Of a stretch of 19,514 bases of DNA, positions 1 through 6,972 are shown piece by piece. The stretch lies in the NCBI RefSeq assembly GCF_049059935.1, contig NZ_JBMGQR010000079.1:1-19514 (forward strand), in the 5' to 3' direction. This stretch comes from JAURVT01 sp049059935 (GTDB lineage: Bacteria > Actinomycetota > Actinomycetes > Propionibacteriales > Nocardioidaceae). Numbering within the stretch: position 1 is the stretch's first letter; each line of letters starts with the position of its first letter. The translations under genes and the position numbers were made by a program. The notes under the pieces were generated by a model. The model saw only the letters and a list, made by a program, of their open reading frames with translations, had not been told where the DNA came from and searched no databases.

Positions 1-432
1 GGCCAGGCCGCCCAGGCGCGGTGACAGCGCGACGCTGCGCATGAGGTCGTCGTGCAGCCACATCTGCTCGAGCGCGGTGAAGCGGCCGCTGACGTCGTCG
101 CCGTGCTCGGCGACGAGCAGCTCCTGCAGGCGCTCGGCCAGACGGCGCACCACGGCCGGCGACAGCACCTCGGGCAGCTTGACGAACGCGTCGCGCGCGA
201 ACTGCTCGACCGCGCCGGCCGTCAGCGGGTACGGCTCGGCGAGCTCGGCGGCGAGCTGCTCGTCCGACGCCGCCTCGACGTCGGGCAGCCCGGGGCCGTC
301 GACGAGCTCGACGGGGGCGGAGTCGTTGGCGGCGAGCGTCACGTACCAGTCCCACCAGTCCTGGTCGTCGCCCGCCCAGTCCTGGTGGATGCCGCCGTCG
401 CGGTTCTCCTGGGGGAGCTTCTCGTTGGTCAC
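1..432 (-). CDS. Phytanoyl-CoA dioxygenase-like (PhyH) protein, N-terminal part; gene runs off the left edge
   Basis: This is a minus-strand reading frame of 144 codons that is cut by the window edge. It starts at a GTG (432-430) that shares four bases (GTGA) with the stop of the upstream methyltransferase, so the two are almost certainly co-transcribed and translationally coupled. The N-terminus is acidic and Trp-rich (DWWDWYVTLAAN). About residues 75-100 a segment reads FARDAFVKLPEVLSP, which matches the entry motif of Fe(II)/2-oxoglutarate dioxygenases of the PhyH family (F..dGf..lp.vls). The HxD...H iron ligands would lie in the missing part, so activity cannot be judged. PhyH enzymes hydroxylate acyl-CoAs, ectoine, amino acids and natural-product scaffolds. 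Pairing with methyltransferases suggests small-molecule tailoring (inference). Family call moderate, substrate unknown. Confidence 0.6.
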   Translation of the reverse strand, partial: MTNEKLPQENRDGGIHQDWAGDDQDWWDWYVTLAANDSAPVELVDGPGLPDVEAASDEQLAAELAEPYPLTAGAVEQFARDAFVKLPEVLSPAVVRRLAERLQELLVAEHGDDVSGRFTALEQMWLHDDLMRSVALSPRLGGLA

Positions 433-1241
433 AGCCACAGCAGGGCCACCTCGTGGTCGAAGGAGTAGGAGCCGTCGGGTCGACGGCAGGACGCCAGGTA
501 CTCGCCGAGGACGGGTGCCTGCTCCATCTCGTCCAGGCTCACCCCGTCGTCGAACGCGCAGCGCTGGAGGAAGCCCTCGGCGACGGCGCGGTCGGACGTC
601 CCGGTCTGGTAGGTGATGCGCTGCTCGCGCACCTCGGCGCCCGCGCCCACCAGGGCGTCGCGCACCTGCTCGGCGGTCGTGTACGGGGTCGCCTCGCGGA
701 CGCCGGCGCGGAACGCGTCGTAGAACGCCAGGTAGTGCGAGGTGCTGACGGCCTGCGCGACCATGCCGAGCCCACCCGGCGCCAGGGCGCTGACGAAGGC
801 CGCGGCCGCGTCGTCGAGCTCCTCGGGCGGGATGGCGTAGAGCGCGTGGGTGGCCCAGACGACGTCGTACCCCCGCGAGTCGTCGGGGAGGTCCTGCAGG
901 GTGGAGACGATGTCGCGCCGCGGCGCGAACGGCGGGGCGAGCACGCTGCGGGCCTCGGCCACCGAGAACGGCGACGGGTCGAGCAGGTCGTAGAGCACGC
1001 CGGGCACGTCCGAGAGGTCGACGTACTTCTGCAGCGCGGTGGGGAACTTGCCGCTGCCGCACGCGACGTCGAGCAGCGTCCAGTTCTCGTGGGCCCGCTC
1101 GCGGAGCAGCGTCGCCCAGTCCGCGGCGAGCGTCAGCTGGTGGTAGTCCTCCGTGGCGAGCTCGTAGAAGGCCTCCATCCCGGTGCGGCCCTCCTCGCTC
1201 CAGTGGGCGAGGCTGCGGTCGGCTGTGTCTCCAACGGTCAT
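429..1241 (-). CDS. Class I SAM-dependent methyltransferase, histamine-N-methyltransferase-like layout
   Basis: The protein has 270 residues. A Rossmann SAM-binding motif I is at about 56-66 (LLDVACGSGKF), an acidic loop DPSPFS at 88-93, and a motif IV/post-core segment at about 125-160 (YDVVWATHALYAIP...APGGLGMV). The C-terminal pattern A.GFLQRC.F followed by a terminal beta-strand resembles animal histamine N-methyltransferase (…DFLTETCNF…). This was judged by eye and not by search. The ATG is at 1241-1239, preceded on the minus strand by GCAGGAG with a short spacer. The gene leads a minus-strand operon with the PhyH-like gene (four-base overlap) and is divergent from a second methyltransferase of similar layout. 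The substrate is unknown; a small amine or imidazole compound is only a guess from the resemblance. Confidence 0.8.
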   Translation of the reverse strand: MTVGDTADRSLAHWSEEGRTGMEAFYELATEDYHQLTLAADWATLLRERAHENWTLLDVACGSGKFPTALQKYVDLSDVPGVLYDLLDPSPFSVAEARSVLAPPFAPRRDIVSTLQDLPDDSRGYDVVWATHALYAIPPEELDDAAAAFVSALAPGGLGMVAQAVSTSHYLAFYDAFRAGVREATPYTTAEQVRDALVGAGAEVREQRITYQTGTSDRAVAEGFLQRCAFDDGVSLDEMEQAPVLGEYLASCRRPDGSYSFDHEVALLWL

Positions 1242-1340
1242 GGGGCTCCTGCTTCATCGGTCGGGAGCTCGTCCCCGTGGAAGTATCACGAGCAGGTTCC
1301 AACCTAGCCGTGTCTGCCCGGCACAACCGTCTGGAGATGC

Positions 1341-2195
1341 GTGCGGCCCACCAGCAGCGAGTACACCGCCACCCGTACCGCCGACCTCGCCCTCGACGCG
1401 GTCCGCGCCGCCGCGGCGATGGGACCGGCTCCCGTGGGCCTCGATCCCGGCGCCTACGCCCGCGACCACGCGGAGTTCGAGGCGCGGTCCGACCAGCGCG
1501 CCCTGATCACCGCCTACCTCTGCGACCGCCTCCTCGCGCGTGGCCCCGCCCCGGTCTCGGTGCTGTCCGTGGGGTGCGGCGACGGGTCGGTGGACGCCGC
1601 CGTCGCCCGCGCCCTCGTCGACGCCGAGCCCGGCCGCGCCGTCCGCTACGTGGGCGTCGAGCCGTTCGCCGGCAGCGCCGCGGCGTTCACCCGTCGGATG
1701 CAGGACGTCGCGAGCCCGGTGCTGGACGCCGAGGTGCAGGTGACGACGTTCGACGCCGCCACGTTCACCGAGCAGTACGACGTCGTCGTCTTCGTGCACT
1801 CGATGTACTACGTGCCCGACGTCGCACGCGCCGTCCTCGCCGCCCACGCCCTGCTGCGCCCCGGCGGTGAGCTGGTCGTGCTCAGCGCCCCGCGCGCCGA
1901 GCTCAACGCCCTCGGCGGCGTGCTCGCCCCGCCCGTCCAGGGCCACCGGCAGTGGTTCAGCGACGACGTCGCCGACGGGTTCGCCGCCTCGGGCCTCTCC
2001 CCGGTGAGCACCGGTGTGCTCCACGCCCGCGTCGACCTCGACGGTGCGAGCGACGACGTGCTCGACTTCACCGTCCAGGCGCGGCTGACGTCGGCGGTGC
2101 GCCCGCTCGTGCGCGACTACCTCGCCGCGGTCTCCCTCGACGGGAACGTGACGGTCAGCCACCCCGTCGACGTCTACCGGGTCTCGCGCGACTGA
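1341..2195 (+). CDS. Class I SAM-dependent methyltransferase, histamine-N-methyltransferase-like
   Basis: The protein has 284 residues. Motif I is SVGCGDGSVD (76-85), followed by a VEPFA loop (106-110), a SMYYV segment (154-158) in YDVVVFVHSMYYVPDV, and RPGGELVVLSAP (about 173-184). Human histamine N-methyltransferase has the same order of elements (SIGGGAGEID, VEPS, MLYYVKDI), and a later DVLDFTVQ resembles its LLWDFLTE. The resemblance was seen by eye. The start is the GTG at 1341, with GGAG four bases upstream. The ATG at 1337 is in another frame. The gene is divergent from the minus-strand methyltransferase (about 100 bp between starts), so the two probably share a control region. Its last 22 bases overlap tail-to-tail with the deaminase gene. 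Substrate unknown. Confidence 0.8.
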   Translation: MRPTSSEYTATRTADLALDAVRAAAAMGPAPVGLDPGAYARDHAEFEARSDQRALITAYLCDRLLARGPAPVSVLSVGCGDGSVDAAVARALVDAEPGRAVRYVGVEPFAGSAAAFTRRMQDVASPVLDAEVQVTTFDAATFTEQYDVVVFVHSMYYVPDVARAVLAAHALLRPGGELVVLSAPRAELNALGGVLAPPVQGHRQWFSDDVADGFAASGLSPVSTGVLHARVDLDGASDDVLDFTVQARLTSAVRPLVRDYLAAVSLDGNVTVSHPVDVYRVSRD

Positions 2196-2671
2196 CGCTC
2201 GGCGTGGGCGCGGTGCAGGGTCTTCATCTCCTCGACCAGAGACTCGGCCGGCCCGTCCACCGGGACGCCCGGCGCCACCTGCTGGACCGGCAGGGCCGCG
2301 ACGGGCCCCGGAACGACGCCCCACTCGTCGAGCCACTGCGTGAGCTGGGCGGACGAGGCGGCGTAGACGATGCGGCCGAGACCCACCCACGCGTGCGCGG
2401 CCGCGCACATCGGGCAGTGCTCGCCGGAGGTGTACGCGGTCGACGCCGCCCGTTGCGCCGGGGTGAGGTGCGCGACCGACCAGGTCGCGATCGCCAGCTC
2501 GGGGTGTCGGGTCTGGTCGCCGTCCCGGGTGCGGTTGCGGTCCTCGAACACGACGGCCCCCGACGCATCGACCAGCAGGGACCCGAACGGCTCGTCGCCG
2601 GCGTCCAGCGCCTCGCGGGCCAGCTCCACGCAGCGGCGCAGGTGAGCCAGGTCGACGTCCGTGACGGTCAT
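2174..2671 (-). CDS. Cytidine/deoxycytidylate-deaminase-fold nucleoside deaminase
   Basis: The protein has 165 residues, the usual size for GuaD/TadA-like zinc deaminases. The zinc and catalytic residues are visible: HPE at 56-58 (His ligand and proton-shuttle Glu) and the cysteine pair C86 and C89 in EHCPMCAAA. The usual proline before the first cysteine (PCxxC) is replaced by His85, which is unusual but leaves the metal ligands intact. The family deaminates guanine, adenosine in tRNA, or other free bases and nucleosides. The long C-terminal tail and the CPMC motif favour a free-base enzyme of the guanine-deaminase type over TadA (inference). The ATG (2671-2669) overlaps the stop of the upstream hydrolase as ATGA, so the two form an operon. 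The TAG stop lies inside the 3' end of the convergent methyltransferase gene. Confidence 0.82.
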   Translation of the reverse strand: MTVTDVDLAHLRRCVELAREALDAGDEPFGSLLVDASGAVVFEDRNRTRDGDQTRHPELAIATWSVAHLTPAQRAASTAYTSGEHCPMCAAAHAWVGLGRIVYAASSAQLTQWLDEWGVVPGPVAALPVQQVAPGVPVDGPAESLVEEMKTLHRAHAERQSRETR

Positions 2672-3501
2672 GACGCCGTCCCCAGCACCCTGGCGGCGAT
2701 CGCGTCGGCCAGCTCGCGGGGCGCCCGGTCGGGCACCCAGTGGCTGACGCCCGGGACGACGACGAACCGGTAGTCGGCGTCGACGTAGCGGCCGCACCGC
2801 TCGGCGCCGGCGCGTCCGAGGGCGGTGTCGGCGTCGCTCCAGACGTAGGTGGTGGGCACGCGGACGGCCGGCAGCTCGCAGAACGAGCGGTCCATGGTGC
2901 GGTACCAGTTGAGCGCCGGGGTGAGCGCGCCGTCGGCCAGCAGCGCGACGTACGCGTCGACGTCGTCGGCGCTCGGGCCGTCGGCGAACATCTCGCGCAG
3001 GCGGCGGGCGTCGTCGTCGAGCAGGACGTGCTCGGCCTTGCCCTCGGTGCGGAACAGCTGCATGTAGCGCGACATCTGCTGCTGGTCGGCGTCCTCGGCG
3101 AGCGCCCACCCGAACGCCGCGAGGTGCGGCACCGACACCGCCGTCAGCGTCTCGACGAGGTCGGGACGGTGCGCGGCGAGGTACCAGGCCACGCAGGCAC
3201 CCCAGTCGTGGCCGACGAGGTGGAACCGGTCCAGTCCGAGCTCGGCGGCGAGCCGCACGACGTCGTCGGCCAGCGTCGGCAGCGTGTACGCGGCGACGTC
3301 GGCCGGTCGGGCGCCGGGGGAGTAGCCGCGCTGGTCGGGCGCGACCAGCCGGAACCCGTGCGGTTCCAGGTGCTCGCTCACCTGCGCCCAGGACCGCGAC
3401 GTCTGCGGGAACCCGTGCAGCAGCAGGACCGGCGTCCCGTCCTCGGGTCCGGACAGGGCGACGTCGAGCGCGACGTCCTCGAGGTCGACGGTGGTGGTCA
3501 T
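2668..3501 (-). CDS. Alpha/beta hydrolase, epoxide-hydrolase type
   Basis: The protein has 277 residues and a complete alpha/beta-hydrolase core. The oxyanion-hole motif HGFP is at 29-32, DQRGYSPG at 56-63, and the nucleophile elbow GHDWGA (97-102) carries Asp99 rather than Ser. The acid is Asp223 or Asp225 in WSDAD, and the catalytic base is His254 in GVSHW. A lid segment with Tyr146 and an NWYRTM motif with Tyr200 matches the two ring-opening tyrosines of soluble epoxide hydrolase (human enzyme …LNWYR…). Asp nucleophile plus both tyrosines makes an epoxide hydrolase more likely than a haloalkane dehalogenase. A strong AGGAGG site precedes the ATG at 3501-3499. It is the first gene of a two-gene operon with the deaminase; the shared role is unclear. 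Confidence 0.87.
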   Translation of the reverse strand: MTTTVDLEDVALDVALSGPEDGTPVLLLHGFPQTSRSWAQVSEHLEPHGFRLVAPDQRGYSPGARPADVAAYTLPTLADDVVRLAAELGLDRFHLVGHDWGACVAWYLAAHRPDLVETLTAVSVPHLAAFGWALAEDADQQQMSRYMQLFRTEGKAEHVLLDDDARRLREMFADGPSADDVDAYVALLADGALTPALNWYRTMDRSFCELPAVRVPTTYVWSDADTALGRAGAERCGRYVDADYRFVVVPGVSHWVPDRAPRELADAIAARVLGTAS

Positions 3502-3511
3502 GGGAGCCTCC

Positions 3512-3539
3512 TCACCGCCCGGCGGCGTCCGGGCGGTGA
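3512..3539 (-). terminator. Perfect hairpin downstream of the stress-protein gene
   Basis: Bases 3512-3522 and 3529-3539 form a perfect 11-bp stem (core CACCGCCCGG) with a six-base loop (CGGCGT). It begins about 10 bases after the stop of the stress protein on the minus strand and ends just before the AGGAGG of the hydrolase. There is no U-tract, which is common for actinobacterial terminators. It may end the stress-gene transcript, attenuate read-through into the hydrolase operon, or both. Confidence 0.6.
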
Positions 3540-3549
3540 CGACGCTACG

Positions 3550-4032
3550 TCAGCGCAGGATCGCGAGCAGGTCCGACGCCTCGGCGGCGCGGTCGGCGGG
3601 CGCATTGACGTCGTAGCGCGACGCGGCGAGGGTGCGGGCCGAGCTGAAGTCGCGGCGGCCGCGGGTGGCCCACTGGGCGACGAAGCCGAGGGCCGCGCCC
3701 CAGAACGCACCGATCACCAGGCTGGTGAGCAGGACACTGAGCCACACCACGCCGGGTGCGAACAGACCGAGCAGGAGACCGAAGAACAGTCCGAGCCAGG
3801 CACCGCTCGCGGCGCCGGACAGTGCGGCCCTGCCCTTGCCCATGCGACCGGTGACGAACTCGACGGTCTTCACGCCGCGTCCCACGACGGTGACGCCCTC
3901 GACGGCGAAGCCCGAGTCGGCCAGGTGGTCGACCGCCCGCTCGGCCTCGGCGTAGGTGTCGAAGCTGGCGACGGTGACCTCGCCGGCGGGGCCGGTGGGC
4001 TGGGTGGCGTCGATCTCGTACGTGCTGGACAT
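3550..4032 (-). CDS. YflT-type general stress protein, two-helix membrane protein
   Basis: The protein has 160 residues. An N-terminal soluble part (about 16-60) reads EVTVASFDTYAEAERAVDHLADSGF...VTVVGRGV, typical of the heat-induced stress protein YflT / general stress protein domain of Bacillus and actinobacteria. Two glycine-rich hydrophobic segments follow at about 71-91 and 95-119, separated by a short APG turn, and then a basic, soluble tail. AAGGAG lies five bases before the ATG. A promoter with correct spacing can be read on the minus strand (see 4083-4111). It is divergent from a MarR regulator, which could control it. The biochemical role of the family is not established; membrane location and stress induction are known only for relatives. 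Confidence 0.8.
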   Translation of the reverse strand: MSSTYEIDATQPTGPAGEVTVASFDTYAEAERAVDHLADSGFAVEGVTVVGRGVKTVEFVTGRMGKGRAALSGAASGAWLGLFFGLLLGLFAPGVVWLSVLLTSLVIGAFWGAALGFVAQWATRGRRDFSSARTLAASRYDVNAPADRAAEASDLLAILR

Positions 4033-4055
4033 GGGTGCTCCTTCGGCGGCTGGTG

Positions 4056-4121
4056 GTTGGTGTGGTCCAACTGTTGAAGATCAAATTACCGTTGCGCGCA
4101 CTCGCTCGCAAGTGGTTGGAC
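4056..4121. promoter_or_regulatory. Cluster of GTTGG/CCAAC inverted half-sites, possible MarR operators
   Basis: The divergent region between the stress gene and the MarR gene holds GTTGG (4056-4060) paired with CCAAC (4067-4071), and GTCCAAC (4065-4071) paired with GTTGGAC (4115-4121). CCAAC also continues into TGTTG, giving a CAAC-T-GTTG palindrome. The outer pair flanks the stress-gene promoter and overlaps the likely -10 of the MarR gene. MarR proteins usually bind such palindromes in their own divergent promoter, so auto-regulation is plausible but inferred. Confidence 0.4.
4083..4111 (-). promoter_or_regulatory. Probable sigma-70-type promoter of the stress-protein gene
   Basis: On the minus strand, TTGCGA (4111-4106) is followed after exactly 17 bases by TAATTT (4088-4083). 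This stretch is clearly AT-richer than its surroundings. The expected start of transcription lies about 45 bases before the ATG, leaving room for the AAGGAG site. Identified by eye. Confidence 0.45.
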
Positions 4122-4135
4122 TAGTCTCACCATCA
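4122..4135 (+). promoter_or_regulatory. Probable leaderless -10 element of the MarR gene
   Basis: TAGTCT (4122-4127) ends seven bases before the ATG at 4135, and no purine-rich ribosome site lies between. This is the usual arrangement of leaderless mRNAs in actinobacteria (TANNNT about 7 bases before the start codon). No good -35 was seen. Confidence 0.45.
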
Positions 4136-4611
4136 TGGCCACGCGCAGGACCGCCGCCGACGCCCCGCCGACCGTCGGGGCCGCCCTCGAGACCGCCGTC
4201 TCCGCCCTCGTCCGGTGGGCGACGCGGGGCGAGGTGGACCGGAGCCTGCACGCCGGGCGCGCTGAGCTCTCGGCCACGGACGCCTGGCTCCTGGGCCGCG
4301 TGGTCGACGTCGGACCGGTCCGGCTGACCGACCTCGCGCGCTGGCAGGCCGTCGACAAGTCCACGATGACGACCCAGGTCCGCCGGCTCGAGGCCAAGGA
4401 GCTGGTCGAGCGGCAGTCCGACGACGCCGACCGCCGCGTCACCCTGATCCGCGCGACGGCCAAGGGGCGCCGTCAGCACCGGGACAACACGCGCGAGGCG
4501 CAGCGCGTCCTCGACGGGCTCGTGGAGGACTGGGGCGGCCGCGACCGGGCGGAGTTCGTCAGGCTGCTGGGCATGCTGGTCGAGCAGATCGAGTCCCGCG
4601 AGGCTCCCTGA
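4135..4611 (+). CDS. MarR-family transcriptional regulator
   Basis: The protein has 158 residues. The winged-helix core spans about 47-113: an effector-side helix pair, a recognition helix around 74-89 (DKSTMTTQVRRLEAKEL), and the diagnostic wing DDADRR (96-101) with VTLIRATAKGR after it. Long helices before and after would form the dimer interface, as usual for MarR. The start at the ATG of 4135 fits a leaderless transcript. The gene is divergent from the stress-protein gene and lies 44 bp upstream of an acyl-CoA dehydrogenase on the same strand, so it may control either or both. The ligand is unknown; acyl-CoA or an aromatic acid would be in keeping with the neighbours (inference). Confidence 0.9.
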   Translation: MATRRTAADAPPTVGAALETAVSALVRWATRGEVDRSLHAGRAELSATDAWLLGRVVDVGPVRLTDLARWQAVDKSTMTTQVRRLEAKELVERQSDDADRRVTLIRATAKGRRQHRDNTREAQRVLDGLVEDWGGRDRAEFVRLLGMLVEQIESREAP

Positions 4612-4655
4612 GCGACACTGGTCGGGCACATCCGCACCGAGCTCGAGGAGGCGTC

Positions 4656-6464
4656 GTGGGACGCTCGCTGACCATGTCGAGGCGCGACATCGACTTCTGC
4701 CTCTACGAGTGGCTGGACGTCACCTCGCTGCTCGACCGTGAGCGGTTCGCCGAGCACGGACGCGAGACGCTGGACGCCGTCCTCGAGCTCAGCGAGACCC
4801 TGGCCACCGAGCACTTCGCGCCGCTCAACCGCGACGCCGACCTTCAGGAGCCTTACCTCGGCGACGACGGCACGGTCGTGACGCTGCCCGCGCTGGCCAA
4901 GGCGCTGCAGGCCTACAGCGATTCGGGCCTGCCGGCGAGCACCTTCGACGAGGCCGTGGGCGGCATGCAGCTGCCGTTCACGGTGCACCAGGCGGCGACG
5001 TCGTTCTTCCAGGCCGCGAGCATCGGCGCGTTCGCCTACCCGTTCCTCGCCCAGGGCAACGCCAACCTCGTCGCCGCGCACGGCACGCCGGAGCAGGTCG
5101 ACACCTACGCGCGTCCGATCGTCGAGGGCCGCTGGTACGGGACCATGTGCCTCTCGGAGCCGCAGGCCGGATCGTCGCTGAGCGACATCACGACGCGCGC
5201 CGAGCCGCAGGACGACGGCACCTGGCGCCTCACCGGCACCAAGATGTGGATCTCCGGAGGCGACCACGAGCTGAGCGAGAACATCGTCCACCTCGTCCTG
5301 GCCCGCACGCCGGGGGCACCGGCGGGCGTCAAGGGCGTCTCGCTGTTCATCGTGCCCAAGGTCCTCGTCGAGGACGACGGGGCGCTGAGCGAGCGCAACG
5401 ACGTCTCGCTCGTCGGCCTCAACCACAAGATGGGCTACCGCGCGACCACCAACACGCTGCTCAACTTCGGCGAGGGCGCCCACCAGCCGGGCGGACGCGC
5501 CGGCGCCGTCGGTCACCTGGTCGGCGAGGAGAACCGCGGCCTGTCCTACATGTTCCACATGATGAACGAGGCGCGCGTCTCCGTCGGCGCGGGCGCGATG
5601 GCGCTCGGCTACACCGGGTTCCTGCACTCCCTGGCGTACGCCAAGGACCGCACGCAGGGCCGTCCCGTCGGCGACAAGGACCCCTCCGCGCCGCCCGTCC
5701 CGCTCACGCGGCACGCCGACGTGCGCCGCATGCTGCTCGCGCAGAAGTCCTACGTCGAGGGTGGCCTGGGCCTGATCCTGTACTGCGCTCGTCTCGTCGA
5801 CGAGGAGCAGACCGCCACCTCGGACGACGACCGGCGTCGCGCCCACGCCCTGCTCGAGCTGCTCACTCCGATCGCGAAGTCGTGGCCGTCGCAGTGGTGC
5901 CTGGAGGCCAACAGCCTCGCGATCCAGGTGCTCGGCGGCGCGGGCTACACGCGCGACTTCCCCGTCGAGCAGCTCTACCGCGACAACCGCCTCAACCCGA
6001 TCCACGAGGGCACCCACGGCATCCAGGCGCTCGACCTCCTCGGCCGCAAGGTCCTGGGCGACGGCGGACGCAGCCTTGGCGAGTTCCTGGCCGTCGTCCG
6101 CGCGACGATCGCCCGCGCCGAGAAGGTCGGCGGTGAGACCACCGCCCACGGCATCGCGCTCGCGGCGGCCGTCGAGCGGCTCGAGCGCACCACCCAGCAC
6201 GTCGGCGCGGCGGCGGCCGAGGACGCCGAGCTCGCGCTGGCCAACGCCACGCCCTACCTCGAGGCCACCGGTCACCTCGTCGTCGCCTGGGTGTGGCTCG
6301 AGCAGGTGCTCGCCGCGGGGGAGTCCGTGGGCGACTTCTACGACGGCAAGCGCGCCGCCGCCCGGTACTTCTACGCCTACGAGGTGCCGACCATCGTCAC
6401 CAAGCTCGACCTCGTCGCCGCCCTCGACCGCACCACCCTCGACCTCGACCCCGGCGTGCTGTGA
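4656..6464 (+). CDS. Long-type acyl-CoA dehydrogenase (about 600 residues)
   Basis: This FAD flavoenzyme would oxidise an acyl-CoA to the 2-enoyl-CoA. It has 602 residues, the length of the long bacterial subfamily (FadE/DmdC-like, with an extra C-terminal domain), not the usual ~380. The N-terminal RRDIDFCLYEWLDV opener, CLSEPQAGSS (165-174), GTKMWISGG (194-202) and HMMNEARVSVG (301-311) mark the dehydrogenase core. The catalytic base is Glu451 in NPIHEGTHG. The C-terminal domain ends with FYDGKRAAARYFYAYEVP. The GTG at 4656 is preferred because AGGAGG lies at 4646-4651. The ATG at 4674 (starting MSRRDIDF) is an alternative but sits 22 bases from that site. Substrate chain type cannot be told. 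A decayed copy of its last third lies at 8524-9087. Confidence 0.92.
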   Translation: MGRSLTMSRRDIDFCLYEWLDVTSLLDRERFAEHGRETLDAVLELSETLATEHFAPLNRDADLQEPYLGDDGTVVTLPALAKALQAYSDSGLPASTFDEAVGGMQLPFTVHQAATSFFQAASIGAFAYPFLAQGNANLVAAHGTPEQVDTYARPIVEGRWYGTMCLSEPQAGSSLSDITTRAEPQDDGTWRLTGTKMWISGGDHELSENIVHLVLARTPGAPAGVKGVSLFIVPKVLVEDDGALSERNDVSLVGLNHKMGYRATTNTLLNFGEGAHQPGGRAGAVGHLVGEENRGLSYMFHMMNEARVSVGAGAMALGYTGFLHSLAYAKDRTQGRPVGDKDPSAPPVPLTRHADVRRMLLAQKSYVEGGLGLILYCARLVDEEQTATSDDDRRRAHALLELLTPIAKSWPSQWCLEANSLAIQVLGGAGYTRDFPVEQLYRDNRLNPIHEGTHGIQALDLLGRKVLGDGGRSLGEFLAVVRATIARAEKVGGETTAHGIALAAAVERLERTTQHVGAAAAEDAELALANATPYLEATGHLVVAWVWLEQVLAAGESVGDFYDGKRAAARYFYAYEVPTIVTKLDLVAALDRTTLDLDPGVL

Positions 6465-6543
6465 GGGCGACGGCGAGAGGCCGAACGGTGCGGACGATCG
6501 CGGCCGGCGATCGGCGACGATCCTGGACGGGTGGGGACGGGTG

Positions 6544-6951
6544 ATGGCAGGTCGACAGGTGCTGGGGCAGCTGGCCAAGGCAGGGCCGGTGGTGGCCAAG
6601 CAGCTGCCCAAGCTCTGGCCGCTGCTGCTGGAGTCCAAGAACCGCGAGCGTCTCGTCGCCCTCGCGGGTGACCTCGCCGACGCGTCGCCCACCAAGCGGC
6701 TGCGCGCCCGGCTGGAGCTCACGGCCGCCCTGGCCGAGGACGTCGCGGGGGACGCGTCGGACGACGCCGAGCGCGAGCGCGCCATGGGATGGGCCGTGCG
6801 CGCCCGCAACCTGGACCGCAAGATGAACATGCCGATCGCCGGCCGCAGGGCCAAGGCGGATCACCGGCGCTCGATCAGGCACCAGCTCGCCGCACTCCAC
6901 CAGGAGATCAACGAGCACCTCGACCGGCAGGCGACACCGCCCGACCGGTGA
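6544..6951 (+). CDS. Small basic, helical protein of unknown function
   Basis: This frame encodes 135 residues from the ATG at 6544; a GTG directly before it at 6541 is an alternative start. A GGTGGGGACGG stretch just upstream could serve as a weak ribosome site. The product is rich in Arg, Lys, Ala and Leu and looks all-helical: a moderately hydrophobic N-terminal part (VLGQLAKAGPVVAKQ, PKLWPLLLE) is followed by charged helices and a C-terminal HRRSIRHQLAALHQEIN segment that could be a short coiled coil. No known domain is recognised. It lies 79 bp after the acyl-CoA dehydrogenase on the same strand and converges on the AI-2E family gene. The regular G/C third-position pattern supports it as a real gene. 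Confidence 0.65.
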   Translation: MAGRQVLGQLAKAGPVVAKQLPKLWPLLLESKNRERLVALAGDLADASPTKRLRARLELTAALAEDVAGDASDDAERERAMGWAVRARNLDRKMNMPIAGRRAKADHRRSIRHQLAALHQEINEHLDRQATPPDR

Positions 6952-6955
6952 CGGC

Positions 6956-6972
6956 AGCGGCACGACGCCGCT
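6956..6972. terminator. Short hairpin between convergent genes
   Basis: AGCGGC (6956-6961) pairs perfectly with GCCGCT (6967-6972) around a five-base loop. It sits between the end of the small basic protein gene and the stop of the AI-2E family gene, touching the latter. It is short, with no U-tract, so at best a weak shared terminator. Confidence 0.3.

Noticed and set aside
4473..6854. 793-codon minus-strand open frame antisense to the acyl-CoA dehydrogenase
   Set aside because: It is a high-GC shadow. The plus-strand frame has complete dehydrogenase motifs, and the antisense translation is low-complexity in V, R, G, E and A with no motif.
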